Positions 1 through 8,585 of a stretch of 20,196 bases of DNA are shown piece after piece. The stretch is taken from positions 1-20,196 of the forward strand of contig JANNED010000220.1 in assembly GCA_031388245.1 (NCBI GenBank), in the 5' to 3' direction. The DNA is from JANMDU01 sp031388245 (GTDB taxonomy: Bacteria; Pseudomonadota; Gammaproteobacteria; Burkholderiales; Burkholderiaceae_C). Within the stretch, counting starts at the first letter, position 1. Each line of letters starts with the position of its first letter. Position numbers and translations under genes: made by a program. The notes under the pieces were generated by a model. The model was not told the DNA's origin. It searched no databases and worked only from the letters and a program-made list of their open reading frames with translations.

Positions 1-1
1 A

Positions 2-607
2 TCGCCTGTTCCGCATGCGCACGTCGTGACCTCGACCACGCACAAGTCGCTCCGCGGTCCGCGCGGCGGGCTGATCCTGACCAACGACGAGGACATCGCC
101 AAGAAGATGAATTCAGCCGTGTTTCCGGGTTTGCAGGGCGGCCCCTTGATGCACGTCATCGCCGCCAAGGCGGTGGCCTTCAAGGAAGCTCTGGCGCCTG
201 AGTTCAAGGTTTACCAGGCGCAGGTCATGAGGAACGCCCAGGTCGTGGCCCAGACGCTGATCGAGCGCGGGCTGCGCATCGTCAGCGGGCGCACCGAGAG
301 CCACCTGATGCTGGTCGACCTGCGCGCCAAGGGCATCACCGGCAAGGAGGCCGAAAACGTGCTCGGCAGCGCACACATGACGATCAACAAGAACGCGATT
401 CCGAACGACCCCGAAAAACCCATGGTCACCAGCGGCGTGCGCATCGGCACACCTGCGATGACGACCCGTGGTTTCAAAGATGAAGAAGCCCGCGCTACGG
501 CTCACCTGATTGCCGATGTGCTCGACAATCCGCGTGATATGGCTAATATTGAAGCCGTGCGCAGCAAAGTCGTGGCGTTGACCAGCCGCTTCCCTGTTTA
601 CGGTTGA
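2..607 (+). CDS. glyA: Serine hydroxymethyltransferase, C-terminal part (5' end outside window)
   Basis: This PLP enzyme interconverts serine and tetrahydrofolate with glycine and methylene-tetrahydrofolate in the cytoplasm. About 201 residues are present, roughly the last half of a normal 410-420 residue GlyA. The reading frame is open to the window edge, starting with SPVPHAHVV, so the true start lies upstream. The Schiff-base lysine is in the motif TSTTHKSLRGPRGG near the left edge. Family-typical stretches follow: FPGLQGGP, SHLMLVDLR, and the RIGTPAMTTRG segment near the C-terminus. It stops at TGA 605-607, about 100 bases before nrdR. Codon choice is odd: up to about position 460 almost every third base is G or C and Lys is AAG, while the last ~45 codons use AAA, GAT and AAT freely like the rest of the window. 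Identification is secure. Confidence 0.97.
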   Translation, partial: SPVPHAHVVTSTTHKSLRGPRGGLILTNDEDIAKKMNSAVFPGLQGGPLMHVIAAKAVAFKEALAPEFKVYQAQVMRNAQVVAQTLIERGLRIVSGRTESHLMLVDLRAKGITGKEAENVLGSAHMTINKNAIPNDPEKPMVTSGVRIGTPAMTTRGFKDEEARATAHLIADVLDNPRDMANIEAVRSKVVALTSRFPVYG

Positions 608-624
608 TCTGGATTCTGTGCGGT

Positions 625-657
625 GAGTGCTAAAGTACTATCAATACAGTAGCACTC
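625..657 (+). repeat. Hairpin-forming short repeat between glyA and nrdR (collapsed copy of the 57-base family)
   Basis: An 8-base perfect inverted repeat, gagtgcta at 625-632 and tagcactc at 650-657, encloses a 17-base loop. Within it, positions 629-653 read gctaaagtac followed by tatcaatacagtagc. These match the two outer ends of the repeat copy in tolR (16316-16372): the right 15 bases differ at one position and the left end differs by one extra a. It therefore looks like a copy whose centre has been deleted. No T-tract follows the hairpin, so it is not a convincing intrinsic terminator for glyA. Confidence 0.6.
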
Positions 658-694
658 TACGCAGATTCCATGCCGGCAAGCAGCACAAAACGCT

Positions 695-700
695 TAAAAT
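695..700 (+). promoter_or_regulatory. Candidate -10 element for nrdR (possibly leaderless transcript)
   Basis: The hexamer taaaat ends six bases before the nrdR ATG at 706. No Shine-Dalgarno-like sequence precedes that ATG. If this hexamer is a real -10 box, transcription would start at or next to the start codon, giving a leaderless mRNA. No good -35 hexamer is visible at the usual spacing, so this is only a suggestion. Confidence 0.3.
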
Positions 701-705
701 AGCGC

Positions 706-1155
706 ATGCGCTGCCCTTTCTGTTCCCACACCGACACCCAAGTCGTTGAAACGCGCATCTCCGAGGATGCCGACTCGATCCGCCGCCGCCGCCAATGCGG
801 CAAATGCGACAAGCGCTTCACCACCTATGAGCGCCCCGAGGTCAGCTTCCCAGCCGTCGTCAAAAAAGATGGCCGCCGCATCGAGTTTGAGACCGTCAAA
901 CTCAGAGCCAGTCTCAACCTCGCCTTGCGCAAACGCCCCGTCAGCACCGAGCAAATCGACAGCGCGATCGAGCGCATCGAAGAAAAGCTCCTTGCCAGCC
1001 CCACCAGAGAAGTCCAAAGCAGCCGAATCGGCGAACTCGTCATGCGCGAGCTCAAACGCCTCGACAAAGTCGCCTACATCCGCTTCGCCAGTGTCTACCG
1101 CAGCTTTGAGGATATCGACGATTTTCGGGCTTTGGTGGATGAGGTGAGGAAATAA
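706..1155 (+). CDS. nrdR: Transcriptional repressor NrdR
   Basis: NrdR is the ATP/dATP-sensing repressor of ribonucleotide reductase genes. The 149 residues match the usual family length. The N-terminal zinc ribbon is complete, with Cys3, Cys6, Cys31 and Cys34 (MRCPFC ... RQCGKC), followed by the basic RRRRQ stretch and KRFTTYER. An ATP-cone domain occupies roughly residues 49-139, including VVKKDGRR and the closing YIRFASVYRSFEDIDDF. The start at 706 fits because the zinc ribbon begins at residue 3. It lies directly after glyA, a common arrangement in this group. The stop codon (TAA 1153-1155) is one base from the stop of the convergent pilE, with no terminator between them. Highly confident. 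Confidence 0.97.
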   Translation: MRCPFCSHTDTQVVETRISEDADSIRRRRQCGKCDKRFTTYERPEVSFPAVVKKDGRRIEFETVKLRASLNLALRKRPVSTEQIDSAIERIEEKLLASPTREVQSSRIGELVMRELKRLDKVAYIRFASVYRSFEDIDDFRALVDEVRK

Positions 1156-1156
1156 C

Positions 1157-1567
1157 TTATTTGTTCCAACATTCAGCTACGGTTCCAGCGCCCTGATTCT
1201 TTTCACCTAAATTTGTCAGCGTCAGCGTGCCGCAGATATTGTCAGTCCATCCACTAGGCGTAGCTGTAATTATGAAAGAACTGGTGTCAGCACCTACGGT
1301 GATCGCATAACGAATATTGCCTTCGCCCGGACGAGGTGAACTCTGTAGTCGGGTAGGAAGTGTGGTGCTGTAATTAAAATTCGAAGTATAAAATTTCTCC
1401 ATAAACTGGGCGGCTTCCAGCATCAAAGACCGTGCTGCAGAACGATGACCTCGCGCGATGTATTGGTTATAAGCGGGCAGCGCAATAGCAATCAATATAC
1501 CAACAATCGCCACCACAATCATAAGTTCAATCAAAGTAAAGCCTCGTGATTTTGGATATTTTTTCAT
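1157..1567 (-). CDS. pilE: Type IV minor pilin PilE
   Basis: This is a pilin-like subunit of the type IV pilus priming complex. The 136-residue precursor has a short basic leader (MKKYPKSRG), the prepilin peptidase site G9/F10 in GFTLIEL, and Glu14, which is Glu5 of the mature chain. A hydrophobic helix continues to about residue 32 and then PAYNQYI. Cys112 and Cys133 near the C-terminus (ICGTLTLTN and ECWNK) are placed to form the disulfide loop typical of PilE/PilA proteins. It is the last gene of the minus-strand pilin operon, 33 bases after pilY1. This length and operon position fit a minor pilin rather than the major PilA subunit. The ribosome binding site is weak. Confidence 0.88.
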   Translation of the reverse strand: MKKYPKSRGFTLIELMIVVAIVGILIAIALPAYNQYIARGHRSAARSLMLEAAQFMEKFYTSNFNYSTTLPTRLQSSPRPGEGNIRYAITVGADTSSFIITATPSGWTDNICGTLTLTNLGEKNQGAGTVAECWNK

Positions 1568-1600
1568 AAGTTGCTCAAATACTGGTTAAAGCTTCACTGT

Positions 1601-4600
1601 TTATTTCAGTTGACGCCAAACTTGGCGCTTGAATTGAATCGAGCCGTTCGTGCCGGGAGGCACGGGCGGTACAGGAGGATCAGGCAATTTATAAAGAACG
1701 ATGCCTAATACACGCGTATCGTTGCAAACTCCCCCAATACAGTTCTTTTGTGCTCCGCCGCTGGAAGCGCTGTAGGTGGTGGCAATCGGTGAACCAGGAT
1801 ATAACGTCTGGCTGACATACAGCACAGGCTGAAGTGCATTGTCTTCATCAAGAATAAAAACACCCCGAGGCGAACCACCGCGAACCAAAACCGAGTTCGC
1901 AGAAACTGTTTGGTAGACTCTTGAATAACCGCCAGTGAGTGCGTCAACGCCAGTAATCCATGCGTCGATGCCTGCAGCGCAGTCATCTTGACCGGGCACA
2001 ATCGAGGTGAATATGACGGAGCTACCAAATAGAACGGGAGCAGCGACGGATCTTTCTGTACTAGGCATTGGGATAAACCACCCTTGCTTGGAAGCATCAG
2101 AGAACCATGCAGTTGAAGTACCCGTCACGACAGTTGTCGTACGTGTGTCGACTCCATTACTCGTGAAAGACATGGCAACCAATTGATTTGATGACACTTG
2201 TTGTACGGTCGGCAAAGCTGCATTCACCAGATCGTCGTAGATACCATAAAGCGCTTGCGTCGTTGTAGAAGATGGATCGCTCGAAGATAAATAGCTGCCC
2301 GTTCCAAAATAAATCATCCGCCCCCCTCCTTTGGAAGAAGGAGCCGGTCCGTCAATAATGTCTGCTGTAATGGGACGGCCATTCGGCGTTTGAAATACTT
2401 TGGTTGGCTTCCAGCTCGATTTGGCAGTACCAGATAAATCGAATCGCCAAATATTGCCTTTGTAGTCAGCCGCATAGACTGCATCCAAAAACTCCCCTCC
2501 TAATTTGTTCACCGCGCGTACTGAACCAATGCCTGCACCAGTTAAAGCTATATCCGTCGAGCGCACATCAATCAAATTGCCAGTGCTAAGATCTACGACG
2601 TAAAGATAAGAGCCACCGTCAGCACTGTTGTAACCATTGCCAAATACAGCAACCCATGTTCCGCCACCGTAGCGTAATTTTCCTATGACGGGTTTACTCA
2701 TCATGTTGCCGAAGGTCGCACTATAAGCTACAGGCAAATTATTGGTGTTTAGCTCCCACATCACATTCGATGCGGTAAGCGTTGTTGACCCTGATGGCGT
2801 GCTAGCATCAATGGCGAAAATTGTCTTAACACCTGCCCCGCCGGTACCAATCACCACAGTGCGCCATTTCAACGAGGCATCTGCTGGTGTTGTAATTTTG
2901 GCAAACCCTGTACCAACTGGGCCATCTAAGAAAAATCGGTGCGTGTACCCGGGTTTGGACAGATCTGATATGGAGTTTTGCGCAGCCTGAGGCATGAATG
3001 CAAGCATTTCTGAGCCACCAGATGATTTAGCATCCCCATTGAAAATACGAAAAAAACCATCGTTTGCACCCACCGCTAACAAATCGGAAGTAATTGAATT
3101 TAGAAAAGTTGAATAGGTGGTGTCAGCATATGCAGGTTCTTTTCTGCTGATAGAAATACCAAGAACCTGTGGATCAGAGTTAACAATATCCCCAATCAAG
3201 AAGCTAGCTGTTCCCGGTGCCGTCGTTCCACGATCACGCATCAAGCCTCCATTTCTCTCCTCTTGGCTGATATTCTTCGTTAAATAATCATATATTGCAC
3301 TGTTTCCGAAGTTGGTTTTTTCACTCGCAGAGAGCGCTACATAACCAGCTACGCCTTCTGCGAGGGTTTTCGGTGTTGCGCTCCCGCCTTGTCCAAGATA
3401 CATATTTCTAGAGGATGGACGGTTACTAAGCTTATTGGCGCCTTCCCAAAAATAATCATTTTGAACCACGCCCGCACTGTCCAGCGGAAATGCATACATT
3501 CTGGAAGACCACGTCAATGAGTCAAATACAGCTTGATAAATAGCAGCTGTTCCTTTACCACGCTGGCCCGTGCCCACCACACTCGTGCTGGCCACCGCCG
3601 CTAATGCTGCTGCAGAGCGAAAAGCCTTTCCCATCTGTTCGGGCAACAAGGCAGGATTTGTGACTTGAAAATAATTATTGGGATTGCCTTTAGAGTCAAA
3701 AATACCTGCACCGCCATACTTTGCGGCATACCACAGTGGATCTTTGGGCACAAATTCGCCAGCACCTGGCGAGGTGCCTAACGTGAAAGTACGCGATGCT
3801 GACAGCGCCAAAGACACCGTATTGGCGGTTGTACGGCCTGTCGTAGGTGCCGGAGCCTGCCCAGGCAGGGTATCCAAGTAATAAATGGGATTGTTGGCTT
3901 CATCACCAACTTCGAGGTAAACACCATCAACCGTGGTACCCGAAATGATATATCCCATATTTTGTTTGATAGATCCAGCCTGATAATAACTCTGCAAATC
4001 GACTCTGAGTTTGCCACTTGCATCGATATAGACCGTGTAGTAGACGTTCGCATCTGCTTCGTTGTCACCGCCTTGGTCCATATCAGAGAAACTGGCCATG
4101 AATCTCATATAGGGTCTGCCACCGTTAAACGTCGCAGATGCATTGGCAGGTGATGTGTTGTAAATCGAGTCGAAATAGACCAAGGTGATCAGGCCCGTGG
4201 CTTGGAATTGACCGATAGCAGCAGAAATACCATTGCTACCGACAGATTTTGATAATGGCACCAACGTCACAGTTTTACCTTGGTATGCCATTTCAATTTT
4301 AGGGACGACAGCACCCAACGCAATGGATATTTGGTCTACAGGAGTCACTGCTGTGGTGGCCGTAGCACCCGTACCTGTCCGCACCTGAACTCCAAACTGA
4401 CGCCCGTAGCGAGCCACACTTGCAGCATGGTAGCTGCCTTGGGTGTTTGTTTCATCGGGAGCGTGTCCACGCATCGTAGAAAAACCAGTCGCCGCCTTGG
4501 GTGTTGGGTTACCATCAGAGTTGGTTAATGTCGATTGACCAATAAAAAACCTATTGAGGGAACCGTTCATCGTGCCGGGAGGATAGGTATACTTTGTATC

Positions 4601-6253
4601 TATGCTGTTGACAGTGGTAATAAAAGTTGTTGTAACCGGAGAGTGCTCGCTAGCCCAGATGATGTCAGCCTGATTGGTGACATTCAAATTGGCTGACGGG
4701 TTAAGATTACCGCTACCACCAGCAATAGGAGCGCCGTAGTTGGCAACAGGCGCAAATGCTGCGTTTGGTAGCTGATCTGAATCGAAGCTGGTAATTGGAT
4801 CGGCAATCACCATCTGCACAGGGCGGGAACATATTGGACTGCCGCCAGCTGCCTTCGGACGAAATGGATTTTCCCAAGCGGGTAACGGAAGCCCCAGCCT
4901 TGTATCTGGGCTAGATGCGGCTGACACACCAGTTGTGAAAGCTGGCGTTGCGGTTAATCCTCCGAAATACCGTAAACTTTCATACATCATCTCAGCAATA
5001 GGGGCTCCCCACATATGGCACTGCCCTTGAGTTCTGAGAGATGTAAAATTGAATCCGCACAAATAATCGTAGCCCGCCGTGCCATTAAAACCATAAGTTT
5101 GAAGGCGGTTGATCGTATTGTATATACCATCAGTATTGTTGAAAATACCCGTAGCAGCGTTGAATTCATTGGAAAATGAGGAAATATTTTTTCTCACCAC
5201 CCCACCAGAATAATTATTGAGGTAACTTCCCGTTAACAAGCCAAATTTGAGCTGATCATTCGCACCAAAATCATGCAGAACTCCCGATGGCTTCCAAAAC
5301 GTTGGTGAAGCAGCGGGGTAGCCAACACAGCCTTTCTCTCGCTCACCCGAGATCAGTACGCAAGTTTGAACTCGCACTTGCATGGAAAAAGTTGCGGTGG
5401 TGTAATTATTGCCTGCATAGGCTGTACCAACTGCGCCACCCTGCACAGGTAAGCCATTTAGCTGCCGCCCAGAAGGACGGTTGAATCCAAAATACCCTGG
5501 GGCACCCCCGATGGGACGCTCGCTAGAAGACCATTGCCACACACGGTCAAGAACTGCGTCCACGTTTTGTATGATCCTTACAGTAGGTACTTGCCGGGTT
5601 TGGTAAACAGTTGCGGCATCGCCCTCACTTTTAACAAGCAAGATGTGCATCTGGTTGTTGCCTGGAGTTGGTAAAGCCGTGTAGTAACGAATATCATAGG
5701 AATCAGGGCCGCCATTCAACGTGCGCCGATATTCTTTGCCCCAAACATGGCTGTCACCAGGTATGTTGACAGCTTCGAGTATGGTTTCTGAGGCTGTATC
5801 AGTTCGTCGAAAGCCGCCATACAGCACCTTACGCAATGCATCCATTCGCGATGTCAGAGCCCAGTTCAGCCAGTTACCGTGCCAGCGCCCAGCACTACTT
5901 TGGCAACCTGTCGAAATAGACGCGATGCTCCTTGGAACATATTTAGCGACTGTTCCGCTGGTGTCGTAGCTGTAACAACGATTACTAGCGAAGTAGCCAT
6001 AGTATTCGATCGCAGGTTTGAACCCCACGTCAATTGCACCGTCTCCATCAAGATCAGTAATATCGTTATATGCGGAGTAATAAAGTCGGTGGTCGCGGCT
6101 CATGTTGAGCATGACCAAACCCGGCGTAGTTTTGAGCGCTAAGAGCGGAATTTGTGCTAGAGGCACCGTCGTTGCTTGAGCCCATGAAACGCTCGAAACA
6201 CTCAGAAGCCAAAGAGACAGAAGAATTTGGTAAGTTGAGCGGATGAATTTCAT
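1601..6253 (-). CDS. pilY1: Type IV pilus tip adhesin / biogenesis protein PilY1
   Basis: PilY1 (PilC family) sits at the pilus tip and works in adhesion, surface sensing and control of retraction. The chosen ATG at 6251-6253 gives 1550 residues opening with a clear signal peptide (MKFIRSTYQILLSLWLLSVS ... WAQA); in-frame codons upstream would put extra residues before it. Residues 67-75 (DLDGDGAID) form an EF-hand-like calcium loop, followed by EYYGYF and the cysteine-containing segment typical of the N-terminal half. The C-terminal third is the PilY1 beta-propeller, with AVGANDGFFRIFN, GDIVNSDP, VYAADYKGNIWRFDL and IYFGTGSYL. The propeller calcium loop around residue 1250 appears degenerate. 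The tail is Pro-rich (VPPVPPG). The gene lies between pilX and pilE, 16 bases after pilX, and is AT-rich compared with flanking genes. Confidence 0.95.
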   Translation of the reverse strand: MKFIRSTYQILLSLWLLSVSSVSWAQATTVPLAQIPLLALKTTPGLVMLNMSRDHRLYYSAYNDITDLDGDGAIDVGFKPAIEYYGYFASNRCYSYDTSGTVAKYVPRSIASISTGCQSSAGRWHGNWLNWALTSRMDALRKVLYGGFRRTDTASETILEAVNIPGDSHVWGKEYRRTLNGGPDSYDIRYYTALPTPGNNQMHILLVKSEGDAATVYQTRQVPTVRIIQNVDAVLDRVWQWSSSERPIGGAPGYFGFNRPSGRQLNGLPVQGGAVGTAYAGNNYTTATFSMQVRVQTCVLISGEREKGCVGYPAASPTFWKPSGVLHDFGANDQLKFGLLTGSYLNNYSGGVVRKNISSFSNEFNAATGIFNNTDGIYNTINRLQTYGFNGTAGYDYLCGFNFTSLRTQGQCHMWGAPIAEMMYESLRYFGGLTATPAFTTGVSAASSPDTRLGLPLPAWENPFRPKAAGGSPICSRPVQMVIADPITSFDSDQLPNAAFAPVANYGAPIAGGSGNLNPSANLNVTNQADIIWASEHSPVTTTFITTVNSIDTKYTYPPGTMNGSLNRFFIGQSTLTNSDGNPTPKAATGFSTMRGHAPDETNTQGSYHAASVARYGRQFGVQVRTGTGATATTAVTPVDQISIALGAVVPKIEMAYQGKTVTLVPLSKSVGSNGISAAIGQFQATGLITLVYFDSIYNTSPANASATFNGGRPYMRFMASFSDMDQGGDNEADANVYYTVYIDASGKLRVDLQSYYQAGSIKQNMGYIISGTTVDGVYLEVGDEANNPIYYLDTLPGQAPAPTTGRTTANTVSLALSASRTFTLGTSPGAGEFVPKDPLWYAAKYGGAGIFDSKGNPNNYFQVTNPALLPEQMGKAFRSAAALAAVASTSVVGTGQRGKGTAAIYQAVFDSLTWSSRMYAFPLDSAGVVQNDYFWEGANKLSNRPSSRNMYLGQGGSATPKTLAEGVAGYVALSASEKTNFGNSAIYDYLTKNISQEERNGGLMRDRGTTAPGTASFLIGDIVNSDPQVLGISISRKEPAYADTTYSTFLNSITSDLLAVGANDGFFRIFNGDAKSSGGSEMLAFMPQAAQNSISDLSKPGYTHRFFLDGPVGTGFAKITTPADASLKWRTVVIGTGGAGVKTIFAIDASTPSGSTTLTASNVMWELNTNNLPVAYSATFGNMMSKPVIGKLRYGGGTWVAVFGNGYNSADGGSYLYVVDLSTGNLIDVRSTDIALTGAGIGSVRAVNKLGGEFLDAVYAADYKGNIWRFDLSGTAKSSWKPTKVFQTPNGRPITADIIDGPAPSSKGGGRMIYFGTGSYLSSSDPSSTTTQALYGIYDDLVNAALPTVQQVSSNQLVAMSFTSNGVDTRTTTVVTGTSTAWFSDASKQGWFIPMPSTERSVAAPVLFGSSVIFTSIVPGQDDCAAGIDAWITGVDALTGGYSRVYQTVSANSVLVRGGSPRGVFILDEDNALQPVLYVSQTLYPGSPIATTYSASSGGAQKNCIGGVCNDTRVLGIVLYKLPDPPVPPVPPGTNGSIQFKRQVWRQLK

Positions 6254-6269
6254 ATGAAACCTATATTGC

Positions 6270-6869
6270 TTACGGTATTGAAGTTTCTTTGGTGAAAATA
6301 CTTTGCAACACGACATCAGAGTTATCTGAGGCACCCGTGCTTCGTGTAGTCAGGCGATAAGTATCAAAACTCTTGGTGACATTGCCCACTGAGGGTGCTG
6401 GAAGTGCGAATGTTCCCGTTACGCTAGACAGCAACTCAATCACAAAACTAGTCGTAGCAGCGTTTCCTGCGTATTTTGTGCTCACACTGTAGGCACAGTT
6501 TTTCCAGCTAAACGATACTTGCGCTGCGCAGTCTACAACATTAGCCACAGTCGGGCCAGCGCCAGAAGTCCAGTAGTCTGCCTTGGCACCATTGGGCAGT
6601 GGATTAGCGAAATAGCCCGTGTCGCCCGCCGTTATCCCTGAAAGTAGTATTTTGTTGATCGCTTCTTGTCCAGCACTTTCAGCCGCTTGAAAAGAGAGAT
6701 TGCGATCCCTTACGCCTGAGCTCATACGCTCAGATAACGTGGTGTTTCTATACCCGATTAATCCAACAACGGTCAACATGATCAATAGCATCAAACCAAT
6801 AATTAAAGTAATACCCCTCTGACGCTGTTGGGCTCTCTGTTGCCTGCGATATTTGACACGATAGATCAT
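6270..6869 (-). CDS. pilX: Type IV pilus minor pilin PilX
   Basis: PilX is a minor pilin thought to bridge the PilV/PilW core to PilY1 and PilE. The ATG at 6869 gives 199 residues. A basic leader (RRQQRAQQRQRG) precedes G19/I20 and the hydrophobic segment ITLIIGLMLLIMLTVVGLI. Position 5 of the mature protein is Ile rather than Glu, as is common in PilX/GspK-type subunits. The stretch RNLSFQAAESAGQEAI is characteristic of PilX N-terminal helices. An alternative TTG start at 6887 would overlap the pilW stop by four bases and add six residues; neither start has a clear ribosome binding site. It lies between pilW and pilY1 in the expected order. Confidence 0.87.
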   Translation of the reverse strand: MIYRVKYRRQQRAQQRQRGITLIIGLMLLIMLTVVGLIGYRNTTLSERMSSGVRDRNLSFQAAESAGQEAINKILLSGITAGDTGYFANPLPNGAKADYWTSGAGPTVANVVDCAAQVSFSWKNCAYSVSTKYAGNAATTSFVIELLSSVTGTFALPAPSVGNVTKSFDTYRLTTRSTGASDNSDVVLQSIFTKETSIP

Positions 6870-6883
6870 GGTGATGCAATTTT

Positions 6884-8065
6884 TCAATATCTGACGGGTA
6901 CACGATTGCGCAGCACAACAGTCGTTGAGAATTCTTTTCTAATTCTATTGGCACTGGCACCGGTAGGTACACTGTATGAACTACCTAAAAGACTGAAAGT
7001 AGGTGTCGTAGCGCTTTCAACATCTGCTGCATCTTCCGGGGCAATCATCATGAGGCCTATTCTGATAGCCACCACACGCGACCAATCGGTGACAGTTGCT
7101 GCAGAAGTTCTCCAGATATCCGCCGTATAAGTTGGAAAACCATTGGCATCATTGCCAGTGTTTTCTGCATAATGGAAACGAAGACCTTCGACATTAGCAA
7201 TAACCTCTTCTGAAGCTAAGGACGATACACCATCAAATCTTTTTCTGTACAAGCTTTTTGGCGTGCTTGAGGCAGCACTGGTACGCTCTGCAATAAAGTA
7301 ATACCTCCACTCCAAGGGGGCTACAGTTGCTCCTGCCGTGTAAGTTGCGTTACCAGAAAAACTAGCTGCCGTATTTCCCGCAACAAGATCGTGGCTGATC
7401 ACTGAAACTCCTGCAATCGTACCCACTTGACCCAAAAAAGTATGCGATTTATAACAATCCGAGACTACGTAATAACGTGCCGTAGATCCCCAAGAATAAG
7501 TATCCGCCCCTATTGGCAATGAATCAATGGAAGCAACAGTATTCGATGTCGTTGCTACAGAATTTGCACTAACGTTAGAAAAAAACAGGGCATGTGAATT
7601 TGCATCGGTTGTCACGGCGGCTGGAAGCAGCCCTATATCGAGAGTATCAAAACCGCGCAAAAAATTATGCGGCGCGAGAGGTTGCACGGTTACACTCATG
7701 TCTGCACTTAGACTACTCAATGATGCCAATGGGTTTGATGCAGTTTTTAAATTGGTAATCATCGAATCCACCATAGATGCTGGATAATAAATTGGCACAC
7801 CAGCAACTGTGAGTACATCTATGCCACGGCAACCCGCATATCCCGCCATTCGTACATCACGCGTCATGACCTCTAATGCGTAAGCAGCATCTTCTTGCAT
7901 TCTTCCCGTTGTATCTTGAAACTTTAAAGATTGTTTGGCTGATATATAGACACCTGATAATGCCAGCAGCACAATCACGCTAATCACCATAGAAATCAGC
8001 AACTCGATCAGAGTCACGCCTTGTCGATGTATACGCATTTGCCTGTGTGAATTGAAGATTTTCAT
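6884..8065 (-). CDS. pilW: Type IV pilus minor pilin PilW
   Basis: PilW is the large minor pilin of the tip complex. The ATG at 8065 gives 393 residues and overlaps the pilV stop as ATGA, indicating translational coupling; a gaggtt stretch precedes it. The prepilin site is G16/V17 (GVTLIELLISMVIS) with Glu21 as the mature Glu5. After the helix come ISAKQSLKFQDTTGRMQED and VMTRDVRMAGYAGCRG, the conserved PilW signature with its cysteine. The rest is a beta-rich, Ser/Thr/Ala-rich globular domain ending VVLRNRVPVRY. An in-frame upstream start would lie within pilV and was not chosen. Confidence 0.9.
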   Translation of the reverse strand: MKIFNSHRQMRIHRQGVTLIELLISMVISVIVLLALSGVYISAKQSLKFQDTTGRMQEDAAYALEVMTRDVRMAGYAGCRGIDVLTVAGVPIYYPASMVDSMITNLKTASNPLASLSSLSADMSVTVQPLAPHNFLRGFDTLDIGLLPAAVTTDANSHALFFSNVSANSVATTSNTVASIDSLPIGADTYSWGSTARYYVVSDCYKSHTFLGQVGTIAGVSVISHDLVAGNTAASFSGNATYTAGATVAPLEWRYYFIAERTSAASSTPKSLYRKRFDGVSSLASEEVIANVEGLRFHYAENTGNDANGFPTYTADIWRTSAATVTDWSRVVAIRIGLMMIAPEDAADVESATTPTFSLLGSSYSVPTGASANRIRKEFSTTVVLRNRVPVRY

Positions 8066-8574
8066 AACCTCAACTCCTGCGACACTGTTTTGTATACATT
8101 TTCTGCATTTGATGAGCAATCATTGGCCACCAGATCAATCGCTCCTAGACAGGCAGACCATCGAATAGAAATAGTTGCTTTTCTGTTTGCACCTGATGCA
8201 TCAACGACAATTTGACCTTGCCCTCTCGGTAGTTGAGCAGCGATTGCCTTGACCCATGTATCTACATCTTGGTAAGCAATAGACGAGGACGGCGATGCAG
8301 GTGCTGCATCTGAAAAATTACGCTGGTATTCACTGCTAGCGACGATCACTCTGGCTGAGTTGACGCGCATCCTTTCAGCCATATCAGATATAAGTTGCTC
8401 TGCTTTCGTGTTGAATTCAGAGGACACCGAATTGCTAACACCACCAACGAGTAGGCCAGCCACACCCAGCAAACCAAAGCTTAAAATTACTATGGTAACT
8501 AGCACCTCTATTAAGCTTACACCACGTGCTGGAAGACAACGCGTTTTTTTTGTATTTGTATGAAGTTTCATCAT
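8062..8574 (-). CDS. pilV: Type IV pilus modification/minor pilin PilV
   Basis: PilV is a minor pilin of the tip-priming complex. From the ATG at 8574 it has 170 residues; the next codon (8571) is also ATG, and a TTG at 8601 is possible but lies inside fimT. The leader is long and basic (MMKLHTNTKKTRCLPARG), with cleavage expected at G18/V19 of GVSLIEVLVTIVILSFGLLG and Glu23 as the mature Glu5. The segment NTKAEQLISDMAERMRVN matches the PilV family helix end. It starts 11 bases after the fimT stop and its stop overlaps pilW. Cys residues in SACLG and NDCSS could pair. Confidence 0.88.
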   Translation of the reverse strand: MMKLHTNTKKTRCLPARGVSLIEVLVTIVILSFGLLGVAGLLVGGVSNSVSSEFNTKAEQLISDMAERMRVNSARVIVASSEYQRNFSDAAPASPSSSIAYQDVDTWVKAIAAQLPRGQGQIVVDASGANRKATISIRWSACLGAIDLVANDCSSNAENVYKTVSQELRL

Positions 8575-8585
8575 ATCTATCGCCG

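Noticed and set aside
673..703. A further full copy of the 57-base repeat before nrdR.
   Set aside because: It shares ccggcaag and a tagc end, but the gctat block and left end are not at the fixed distances, so it is noted only as possible debris.
6828..7130. Plus-strand open frames within the pilin operon (this one and others, for example 7527-7787 and 2742-2990).
   Set aside because: They overlap recognisable minus-strand pilin genes, have no known domains and no supporting start signals.
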